17,496 bases of DNA from Pseudomonadota bacterium (GTDB lineage Bacteria; Pseudomonadota; Gammaproteobacteria; Steroidobacterales; Steroidobacteraceae): positions 1 to 17,496 of the forward strand of contig QGUX01000035.1 in assembly GCA_003242275.1 (NCBI GenBank), in the 5' to 3' direction. Of the stretch, positions 1 to 7,116 are shown piece after piece (the stretch's first letter is position 1; every line of letters starts with the position of its first letter). A program made the position numbers and the translations under genes. The notes under the pieces are model-generated. The model was not told the origin of the DNA and made no database searches. It saw only the letters and a program-made list of their open reading frames with translations.

Positions 1-130
1 CCCTGCCGGGTTCCCCGCAGCACAGGGCCCCCACCCGCGACGCCTTGGCAAACCCGCGGGCGGTGGATTGGTCCAGCGAGTACGCGGCAACCCAGCCCAC
101 CTCCCAGCTAAAGGGGGACGAGGGGGGGGC

Positions 131-157
131 CGGGCGCCGCCGCGCCGGCGGCGCCCG
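131..157. terminator. Perfect GC hairpin, possible terminator of an off-window gene
   Basis: Arms 131-141 and 147-157 pair over 11 bp around the 5-nt loop GCGCC. No T-run follows on either strand, so intrinsic termination is uncertain. It lies just upstream of the TBDR1 promoter and could insulate it from a gene to the left. Confidence 0.35.
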
Positions 158-225
158 CCTGGCCGGCCGCCGCCCGAAATCATTGCCGCGGCTGCGATTT
201 CCTCGCCGGATTTCCTTCCGGGTCA

Positions 226-256
226 TTTCCGGTTTCCGTTTCTCCAAACGTTCTAT
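226..256 (+). promoter_or_regulatory. ECF-type promoter, copy 1 (drives TBDR1)
   Basis: TTTCCGGT (226-233), 10 nt, then CCAAACGTTCTAT (244-256). The same two blocks at the same spacing occur at 9077-9107, and a diverged copy lies at 15067-15097. Read as TTCCG-N17-CGTT, this matches the geometry of ECF sigma promoters: a -35 box, about 16-17 nt, and a -10 box containing CGT. It lies 75 nt before the TBDR1 start. Control by the sigma factor at 9418 is inferred. Confidence 0.7.
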
Positions 257-258
257 CA

Positions 259-299
259 CTGGCGCACCCGTATTCCTTGCCGAGGTGCGGACGCGCCAG
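259..299 (+). other. Possible stem-loop at the 5' end of the TBDR1 leader
   Basis: CTGGC (259-263) can pair with GCCAG (295-299), and GCACC (264-268) with GGTGC (284-288). A 6-nt bulge lies on the 3' side and the loop is 15 nt. The expected transcription start falls at about 258-262, so the outer arm may be incomplete in the mRNA. Confidence 0.2.
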
Positions 300-330
300 C
301 CGAAAGAACTAAAGAGTCCAGGGGGAAACA

Positions 331-3300
331 ATGATCCGCACGGCCCATTGGCGTGACTTCGTTCGCGCATCGGTTGCTGCCATCTTCTTCTGCACCAGCT
401 CCCTTCTCGCCACCACGGCAGTCGCTGCCGAGGCCGACGACGAGGAAGAGGATGTCCTCGAAGAGGTGCAGGTCACCGGCACGCGCATCCAGAGCCCGAA
501 CGTCGAATCGGCCAACCCGATCACCTCGGTGACCGCCGAGGAGATGCGCCAGCTCGGCATCGTGAACGTGGCCGAGGCGCTGCTGACCCTCGTTCCGCAG
601 AACTTTTCCTCCTACCAGCCCGGCCTCGTGGGCGACCTCCAGACCACGGCCGGCGGTGAATTCGGCAACATCGGCACCGGCTTCGGCAACGGCACGCAGG
701 GCAACAACCTCCTGGATCGCGGCTCCTTCTTCGTCGGCTCCACCATCGCCAACCTGCGTGGCATGGACCCGGCCTTCGGCTCGCGCACCCTCACGCTGGT
801 CGACGGCCGCCGCCCCGTGTCCAGCTCCGCGCAGGCCGACGTGGTGGACATGAACGCCATCCCGTCGAACCTGATCGCGCGCATGGACATCGTCACCGGC
901 GGCGCCTCGGCCACCTACGGCTCGGGCGCCGTGGCAGGCGTGGTCAACCTGGTGCTGGACAACAAGATGACCGGCGTCAAGATGAACATGGACTACCGCG
1001 TGAACGAGGCCGGCGACGGCGACACGCGGCACATCGACATCGCCGCCGGCCGGCCCTTCTTCGGCGGCCGCGGCCACGGCCTGCTCAGCATCGAGTGGGA
1101 GAAGACCGATCCCATCTACAACTGCGCCGCGGCGCGCTCCTGGTGCGCCGAGTCGCGCACGATGCTGACCAACTCGACCAGCTCGCTGATCGAGGCCAAC
1201 TACGACCAGCCCATCGTGGCGCTGCCGGGCTATGAGGGCTATCCCGCCCGGTTCCAGATGAACAACATGCGGCTCAGCCAGTTCTCCCCGAACGGCGTGC
1301 TGTATGAGAACAACACCAGCACCGACCCGGCCAACCCGGCGCCCACCTCGGGCTACCGCTTCACCGCCGACGGCCGCGGCATCGAGGAGTTCGCCTACGG
1401 CTTCCGCGGCGCCTCCAATGCCAGCTCCGTGATGAACGGCGACGGCCCGCTGACCACCACCTCGTACGCGCTGCGCGCCGGCAACGAGCGCAAGATCGCG
1501 TACACCAACTTCGAGTTCAATTTCAACGAGCGCACCACGGGCTACTTCAATGCCCGCTACTCGCTCACCGACGGCCGCAACAACAACCCCTACACCCAGA
1601 ACAACGCCTGCGTGCGCTTCGACACTCCGGGCGTGGCGGCCGTGGCGGGTGGCTCGGCCAAGGCCGGTGACATCATCTACTTCGGCACCGGCACCATCCC
1701 GGCCGACCAGTTCGTGCTGCCGATTCCGCCGTACAACCAGCCGGCCACCCCGGGCATCGAGCGCAACCCGCTGTGGAACAACCCGAACTTCCGGGCGTTC
1801 ATCGGCAACGCGCCGAACGTGCTGTCCGCCGGCATCACCGCCCGCGTTGCGCCGTACATCGGCCAGGCGGCGCCCGCGGTGGCCGGCCAGGATACGCCCA
1901 CCATGCCGCAGCCGACCTTCAACTGGTCGCCCGCCGTGGTACCGGGCAGCGCCCAGTACGTGTTCGTCAAGTCCCCGAACAGCCAGAGCCGCTACTGGCT
2001 GCTGGTGTCCATCCAGCTCGCCGAGGATTTCGAGGATCCGGGCGTGCCGCCCGTGCTGCCCAGCGTGGGCCGCAACTCCTATGCCTTCCTGCACCAGCTC
2101 ACCCCCGAGGCACTGAACCAGGTGCAGTCGGCCTTCAACCGCTCGCCCACCACGGGCGGCACCAACGCCGCCACGGCGGCGCTGTGGAGCCAGAACCCCT
2201 GCGCCGGCTTCACCGCAATCAAGAAGGTGTGGAACCCGCAGATCCAGCAGTGGACGGAGAACGAGTCCGACACCTGGAGCGCCACGGCCGGCATCAAGGG
2301 CCGGTTCGGCAGGGACTGGCGATGGGACGTGTACTACCAGCATGGCGAGACCCAGAGTTTTGCCAAGACGCACAATGGCCAGACCAACCTGAGCTTCAAC
2401 TTCGCGATGGACGCGGTGATCGACGACCGCGTGACCATCAATGGCCAGCCCAACCCGAACTATGGCAAGCCGGTATGCCGCATCACGCGCGACGGCGTGC
2501 CGCAGCTCGATACCACGGGCTTCCCGCTGTCTGACACCGAGGGCCTGCTGGCGCTGGCCGAGGGCTGCCGTCCGCTGAACATCTTCGGTGACTTCAGCGG
2601 CTCGCCCTATGTCTGGGACGGCCTCAACATGACCTCGGCCGAGCTGGCGCAGATGCAGCGCGAGGCGCTGGCCTACGCCTTCAAGGACAGCGAGTCCGAC
2701 GGCTTCACTTCGCTGCAGACGCTGTCGCTGACCACCAACGGCACCCTGTGGGAGGGCTGGGGCGCGGGCCCGCTGACGGCCGCGTTCGGCTTCGAGCTGA
2801 GCCAGAACAAGGTGGACAACAAGGGCACCCGCGGCTCCTACTACCTGCGCTCGGACCTGTCTTCGTGGCAGGATTCCTTCGGCGGCAAGACCCGCTCCAC
2901 CGAGGGTTACGCCGAGTTCAACATGCCGCTGATCAGCGGCCGCGAGGCCATCAACCTCTGGTCGGTGAACGTGGGCGCCCGCTACACCTCCTACTACAAC
3001 AAGGGTGGCGCGGGCACCACCGGCGCCTCGGCCACGCAGGGCACCTTCAACTGGAAGGTGGCGACGGTGTACGAGCCCTTCGACTTCGTGCGCTTCCGCA
3101 TGACCCGTTCGCGCGACATGCGCGCTGCGGGTTACCGCGACCTGTTCCTGAACCAGGCCTCGCTGCCTGACCAGGCCACGGGCCGCAACTGGTGGCGCGA
3201 GCAGACCGACATCAGCACCGAGAACCAGACCGAGCGCTGGGGCTACGTGCGCGTCGGCAACCCGGACCTCAAGCCCGAGAAGAGCGACACGCTCACCATC

Positions 3301-4293
3301 GGCATGGTGGTGCGCCCGGGCGGCTGGGCGCAGGGCATGAGCCTGTCGGCCGACTACTCGCAGATCAAGCTGGTGGACGGCATCTACACGCCCTACCAGT
3401 TCATCTCGTCCTCGAACATCATCGAGGCCTGCTGGCGCGCCAGCGGCAACACCGACGTGCCGGACGAACCCGGCTTCGGCCTGAACCTGCCGCCGGACAT
3501 GAGCGTCAACACCTGCCGCGAGATCACGTTCGCGACAAGGCCGGACGGTTCCATCGACCCGACCGACATCCTGTACGTGAACTCGAGCCGTCCGATGAAC
3601 GGCCTGAACTACCGGCAGCGGAACATCGACCTCACGGCCACCTACGTGTTCCCGCTGAACCGCGTGTTCGAGAGCGTGCCGGGAAGCATCATGTTCGACA
3701 TCCGCGCCTCGCGCGGCCTGGAGTCCTCGGGCGTGCAGCAGACCGTCGAGCAGCGCGTCACCTCCACGGGTGAGCTCAACTGCGTGGGCACGTTCAACCA
3801 GGACGGCATCCTGATCTGCAACGAGCAGCAGCGCCGCATCGACCTGATCGGCCAGATCCGCTCCAACCAGGCCGTGCCCGGCGTGGCGGCGCGTCCGAAG
3901 TGGACCGGCAACTTCCGCACCACCTACATGGTCGGCAACCTGTCCACCTCGCTGTCGTTCCGCTACATCGGCGGCGCGCGCTACGACAAGCTGTGGTGCG
4001 ACCGCAAGCAGTACGAGCTGGAAGGCTGCCCGAACTACATGGACGAGACCGGCCGCTACCTCGGCGGCAGCGTGGACAACAACTGGGTGAAGCCGTACTT
4101 CAACTTCGCGCTCAACGCCAACTACAAGCTGCGCGTGGCCAACCTCAGGAACTTCGAGGTCTACACCTCGATCAACAACCTGTTCGACAAGGATCCCCCG
4201 TTCACCGGCGGCGGTACCCTGTCGGGCGCCAGCCCCGGCTACCACGACACCTACGGTCGCAGCTACCGCGGCGGTGTGAGGATCTCGTTCTGA
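331..4293 (+). CDS. Large TonB-dependent outer-membrane receptor without signalling domain (TBDR1)
   Basis: Outer-membrane active transporter powered by TonB-ExbBD; the substrate is unknown. The 1320-aa product starts with a signal peptide (about 1-33, cleavage near AVAA/EAD). An acidic stretch (34-45), a TonB-box-like EEVQVTGTRI (44-53) and a plug ending near AGVVNLVL (about 205-212) follow. The rest is a beta-barrel ending in RISF, a C-terminal aromatic as expected for BAM insertion. It is longer than typical TBDRs (700-1000 aa), implying large external loops with conserved cysteines. There is no N-terminal STN domain, so it should transport but not signal. The ATG follows GGGGG at 321-325. 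It shares long near-identical blocks with TBDR2 (for example GSTIANLRGMDPAFG) and is probably its paralogue. An ECF-type promoter precedes it and two lipoprotein genes follow. Family assignment is secure; the ligand is not. Confidence 0.96.
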   Translation: MIRTAHWRDFVRASVAAIFFCTSSLLATTAVAAEADDEEEDVLEEVQVTGTRIQSPNVESANPITSVTAEEMRQLGIVNVAEALLTLVPQNFSSYQPGLVGDLQTTAGGEFGNIGTGFGNGTQGNNLLDRGSFFVGSTIANLRGMDPAFGSRTLTLVDGRRPVSSSAQADVVDMNAIPSNLIARMDIVTGGASATYGSGAVAGVVNLVLDNKMTGVKMNMDYRVNEAGDGDTRHIDIAAGRPFFGGRGHGLLSIEWEKTDPIYNCAAARSWCAESRTMLTNSTSSLIEANYDQPIVALPGYEGYPARFQMNNMRLSQFSPNGVLYENNTSTDPANPAPTSGYRFTADGRGIEEFAYGFRGASNASSVMNGDGPLTTTSYALRAGNERKIAYTNFEFNFNERTTGYFNARYSLTDGRNNNPYTQNNACVRFDTPGVAAVAGGSAKAGDIIYFGTGTIPADQFVLPIPPYNQPATPGIERNPLWNNPNFRAFIGNAPNVLSAGITARVAPYIGQAAPAVAGQDTPTMPQPTFNWSPAVVPGSAQYVFVKSPNSQSRYWLLVSIQLAEDFEDPGVPPVLPSVGRNSYAFLHQLTPEALNQVQSAFNRSPTTGGTNAATAALWSQNPCAGFTAIKKVWNPQIQQWTENESDTWSATAGIKGRFGRDWRWDVYYQHGETQSFAKTHNGQTNLSFNFAMDAVIDDRVTINGQPNPNYGKPVCRITRDGVPQLDTTGFPLSDTEGLLALAEGCRPLNIFGDFSGSPYVWDGLNMTSAELAQMQREALAYAFKDSESDGFTSLQTLSLTTNGTLWEGWGAGPLTAAFGFELSQNKVDNKGTRGSYYLRSDLSSWQDSFGGKTRSTEGYAEFNMPLISGREAINLWSVNVGARYTSYYNKGGAGTTGASATQGTFNWKVATVYEPFDFVRFRMTRSRDMRAAGYRDLFLNQASLPDQATGRNWWREQTDISTENQTERWGYVRVGNPDLKPEKSDTLTIGMVVRPGGWAQGMSLSADYSQIKLVDGIYTPYQFISSSNIIEACWRASGNTDVPDEPGFGLNLPPDMSVNTCREITFATRPDGSIDPTDILYVNSSRPMNGLNYRQRNIDLTATYVFPLNRVFESVPGSIMFDIRASRGLESSGVQQTVEQRVTSTGELNCVGTFNQDGILICNEQQRRIDLIGQIRSNQAVPGVAARPKWTGNFRTTYMVGNLSTSLSFRYIGGARYDKLWCDRKQYELEGCPNYMDETGRYLGGSVDNNWVKPYFNFALNANYKLRVANLRNFEVYTSINNLFDKDPPFTGGGTLSGASPGYHDTYGRSYRGGVRISF

Positions 4294-4304
4294 GGAAAAG
4301 CGCA

Positions 4305-4331
4305 CCGGGCGGGCCTGACGGGCCCGCCCGG
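4305..4331 (+). terminator. Perfect 11-bp intergenic hairpin between TBDR1 and LP1
   Basis: CCGGGCGGGCC (4305-4315) pairs perfectly with GGCCCGCCCGG (4321-4331) around a TGACG loop. It begins 11 nt after the TBDR1 stop codon. No T-run follows and the next start is only 33 nt away. It is more likely an mRNA-stabilising or partial attenuation element that sets different levels of the two genes than a full terminator. Confidence 0.5.
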
Positions 4332-4364
4332 ACAGCCAGAGAAGAATTTCTGCGGGGGAATGTC

Positions 4365-6965
4365 ATGAATTGGAAGAAGTGCGGTGCAAGAGTGCTCGCG
4401 GTCGCCCTGTGCGGCGCCGTGCTGGCCGGCTGCGATTCGATCAAGAGCGTGAAGGAAGAACCTTTCGCCGACCTGCCCGACGAGACCGCCGTGCTGGGTG
4501 GCCGCATCAGGAACCTCGGCACCCGCCGTCCGCTGGTGCTGCAGTACAACGGCACCGATACCTGCCTCGTCCCGGAGGCGCCGAACGATCCCAGTGGCAA
4601 GAAGATCGTGTCCGAGTGCCGCTTCTTCGGCGTGCCGGACCAGGAGTGGGCCAACTACAGCTTCGGCGCGGTGCCCGTGGGCACGCCCTACAACATCACG
4701 ATCAAGCGCCAGCCGTACGGCAAGATCTGCCAGGTGCAGAATCCCAGCGGCACCGTGCAGTCCGGCGGCACCAGCGTCGACGTGGTCTGCGAGGACGACC
4801 CCGCCATCGAGAAGTACAGCGTCACCGTGGAAATCAATCCGGCCGCCAACCAGCCGGGCATGATCGTCACGCTGACCACCGAGAACGGCACCTGCCCGGT
4901 CGACGTGAACGGCCGCCCCAGCATCACCTTCTCGCCGGAGGAGTGCCCCAACGGCGAGGCCGGCGAGTTCCATGAGAGCGCCACCTACATCTTCGACAAC
5001 GGCCTGAACCTGCCCAACTTCCCGTGGCGCGTCACCGCCACCATCCCGGGCGCCACGGCCGTGTCGCCGCCGATCAACTGCTTCGTCACCGGCGGACCAG
5101 TGCCCAACACCGGCGGCAACGTCGAGGACAACGGCGACGTGCAGTTCATCAACCGCCCGCAGAATGACGTCACCGTCACGGTGCAGTCGTGCGGCTTCAC
5201 GGTCCGCGTGCAGGCCGACTTCAGCCCGCACACGGTGGCCGCGCCGGCGATTCCCGACGGCGAGGGCATCCTCGTGGCCCTGCGCAAGCAGCCCACGCTC
5301 GAGGACGTGGCGGTGGCCCGCATCACCAGCTTCGACAATGACTGGGTGTCCTTCATGGTGCCCGATGCGAATGGCCAGCCCACGGCCACGCAGTACGAGG
5401 CGCAGAGTGACACGAACGCCTTCTACGAGCTGGTGGTGAAGGAATCGCCCACGGGCATGACCTGCATTCCCGGCAACAGCGTGGCCGGCGGCAGCTCGGC
5501 CAACAGCCTGCGCACCGTGGGCCACTGGACCGATGCGGGCGCCGTGCTGCTGCGCCGTCCCGCCTCGGCCTATGTGCGCAACCTGTGGCTCATCGACCGC
5601 GTGATCCGCTGCAAGACCGCACCCGTGGAAGCCGAAAGGCAGCTCCGTGGCGCCTTCTGGCAGTTCACCAAGGTCACCACCACGACCACCATCGGCGCCG
5701 GCACGCCGACCGTCGCGCCGGTGATCACGCGCAACCGCAACGTGCTGACCTTCTTCGAGGACGGCCAGTACCTGTACGGCAACCACAGCCCGTCGGCCAG
5801 CAACAACGGCGTGGAGCACGGCTTCTACGACTACGATCCGGACGCCGGCTCCATCCTCTTCACCGGCATCACCGACACCAATGGTGGCAACGGCATCCAT
5901 ACGGTCGCCACGGCCGGCTCGCCGCAGCCGCGCACCGTCACGCAGGTGGTGAAGACGCCGGGCTCGCCGACCGTGATCACGGTGCGTGTCAGCGACACCA
6001 CCACCTCCGGCCTGGTGCTGGGCAGCAATGACCTGACCGTGACCGTCAACAACGGCCAGGCCTTCGGCGTTGCCACGGGCACCTACACCACCGCCAACCT
6101 GCAGACGCTGGTCGATCGCATCAATGCGGCCAGCCCCGGCAGCGGCAATTTCGCCAGTGTGGCCGGCGGCGAGATCCAGTTCACCGGCCCGCCGGGCGGC
6201 GTGGTGCTGGGCGGCCCCGCGGTCAGCATCCTCGGGCTGCCGGGCTCGATCCCGGAGGGCCAGACGGCCATGTCCACCAACGTGGCCACCACCCTGGCCA
6301 CCACGGTGAACACCGTCACCGACTGGATCCTCGAGGAGGTCGGACCGGATCCGCTGGTCAGTACCACCAACGCGCTCGATGGCGCGTGGGTCACCTGGGA
6401 CCTTTCCCGCCAGCCGGCCCCGGTCGAGGACCGCCGGCGCGTGTTCGTGTACCAGCACGGCCTGTACAACGGCCTGCACATCGGCGTGAACGGCATCGCC
6501 AACCTGCAGGAGGCCTGCTACGTCGGTGACTTCGCCCTGACGGGGACCTGGACGAGGCAGGGCGGTCGCTCCGGCTGCCACATGCGCATCTACACGCTGC
6601 GCGGCGGCGAGACCATCGAGCAGCTGATCCAGATGTATCCGAACAACTGCGGATTCCCGTCTGACGCGCCGGTGGCGAGCTCCTGCCAGCTCATGTCCTC
6701 CAGCTCGTCGGACATCCCCAATGCCAGCACCGAGCTGAAGGACTACCCGGGCCGCTGGCCGCAGTCGCAGAACCCGGACTACACCGACGGCCGTCCGTAC
6801 TCGCTGGTCGAGTTCGAGGTGCGCCTGGCGGGCACCGACCCCGCCGATCCGGTGTGCCCGGACCAGGACAAGCTGACGGTGTGGGATACGCAGCATGGCA
6901 TCCGCAAGGCCACGCTCGATCCGCCCATCCCGCCGATCGTGCTCTGCAAGATCAAGGCGAACTGA
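4365..6965 (+). CDS. Large secreted lipoprotein LP1, paralogue of LP2, companion of TBDR1
   Basis: 866-aa predicted lipoprotein of unknown function. The signal peptide ends in lipobox LAGC (20-23), so Cys23 should be lipidated. Residues about 43-143 form a beta-rich domain (VLQYNG..., GTPYNITIKRQPYGKIC, ending VVC) like Ig-like repeats I recall from other proteobacterial secreted proteins. Further on come LTFFEDGQYLY (about 460-470) and GVEHGFYDYDP followed by TDTNG (about 482-507), then a C-terminal region shared with LP2. Against LP2 it carries roughly 110 extra residues between about 517 and 650. The ATG is preceded by GGGGG at 4354-4358; the open frame extends further upstream into TBDR1, but the signal peptide fixes this start. 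Position right behind TBDR1 suggests co-expression and a role in ligand capture or handling. It does not resemble SusD, which is alpha-helical TPR. Confidence 0.88.
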   Translation: MNWKKCGARVLAVALCGAVLAGCDSIKSVKEEPFADLPDETAVLGGRIRNLGTRRPLVLQYNGTDTCLVPEAPNDPSGKKIVSECRFFGVPDQEWANYSFGAVPVGTPYNITIKRQPYGKICQVQNPSGTVQSGGTSVDVVCEDDPAIEKYSVTVEINPAANQPGMIVTLTTENGTCPVDVNGRPSITFSPEECPNGEAGEFHESATYIFDNGLNLPNFPWRVTATIPGATAVSPPINCFVTGGPVPNTGGNVEDNGDVQFINRPQNDVTVTVQSCGFTVRVQADFSPHTVAAPAIPDGEGILVALRKQPTLEDVAVARITSFDNDWVSFMVPDANGQPTATQYEAQSDTNAFYELVVKESPTGMTCIPGNSVAGGSSANSLRTVGHWTDAGAVLLRRPASAYVRNLWLIDRVIRCKTAPVEAERQLRGAFWQFTKVTTTTTIGAGTPTVAPVITRNRNVLTFFEDGQYLYGNHSPSASNNGVEHGFYDYDPDAGSILFTGITDTNGGNGIHTVATAGSPQPRTVTQVVKTPGSPTVITVRVSDTTTSGLVLGSNDLTVTVNNGQAFGVATGTYTTANLQTLVDRINAASPGSGNFASVAGGEIQFTGPPGGVVLGGPAVSILGLPGSIPEGQTAMSTNVATTLATTVNTVTDWILEEVGPDPLVSTTNALDGAWVTWDLSRQPAPVEDRRRVFVYQHGLYNGLHIGVNGIANLQEACYVGDFALTGTWTRQGGRSGCHMRIYTLRGGETIEQLIQMYPNNCGFPSDAPVASSCQLMSSSSSDIPNASTELKDYPGRWPQSQNPDYTDGRPYSLVEFEVRLAGTDPADPVCPDQDKLTVWDTQHGIRKATLDPPIPPIVLCKIKAN

Positions 6966-6976
6966 GGACGCCTGAA

Positions 6977-7016
6977 GGCCTTTCGGGAGCCGCTCCCTGC
7001 GGCCTCCCGGAAGGCC
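6977..7016 (+). terminator. Strong stem-loop between LP1 and LP2
   Basis: Arms 6977-6993 and 6999-7016 pair over about 17 bp with one G-U pair and one bulged C, around a TCCCT loop. It starts 11 nt after the LP1 stop. The following CGTTTCCTG is not a true T-run, so termination may be partial. It could separate LP2 from the upstream transcript or lower its expression. Confidence 0.6.
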
Positions 7017-7102
7017 CGTTTCCTGATCCGGCAGCCTATGCCGGGGCGGGCCCCGCGCGGCTTGAATTGCTGCGTTCCCCCTGCCCACAATCGAAGGAAA
7101 AC

Positions 7103-7108
7103 GGGGGG
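7103..7108 (+). promoter_or_regulatory. G-run ribosome-binding site supporting an upstream start for LP2
   Basis: GGGGGGAA lies 8 nt before CTG 7117. The G-run followed by AA has the same form as the elements before the TBDR1 (321), LP1 (4354) and acid-phosphatase-like (15116) starts. No such element precedes the conventional GTG at 7195. This is why I place translation start upstream of 7195. Confidence 0.4.
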
Positions 7109-7116
7109 AAGCGGGT

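Larger units (their letters stand above)
1..330. other. Non-coding upstream region
   Basis: I see no credible gene here. The short open frames are arginine/proline/glycine-rich and look like GC-driven artefacts. The region holds a G-rich tract near 113-129, a perfect GC hairpin at 131-157, an ECF-type promoter at 226-256 and a possible leader hairpin at 259-299. The TBDR1 ribosome-binding G-run lies at 321-325. The gene to the left, if any, lies outside the window. Confidence 0.6.

Noticed and set aside
45..356. Small open frames before TBDR1
   Set aside because: The products are composition-biased, the two overlapping frames are equally plausible and equally meaningless, and one runs through the TBDR1 promoter and start.
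3900..4364. Upstream extension of the LP1 frame back into TBDR1
   Set aside because: The open frame continues, but the lipoprotein signal peptide with LAGC begins at 4365 and the extension is low-complexity shadow sequence.
7019..7060. Possible fourth ECF promoter copy before LP2 (TTTCC at 7019)
   Set aside because: The upstream block is only partly matched and there is no CGTT at the required spacing.
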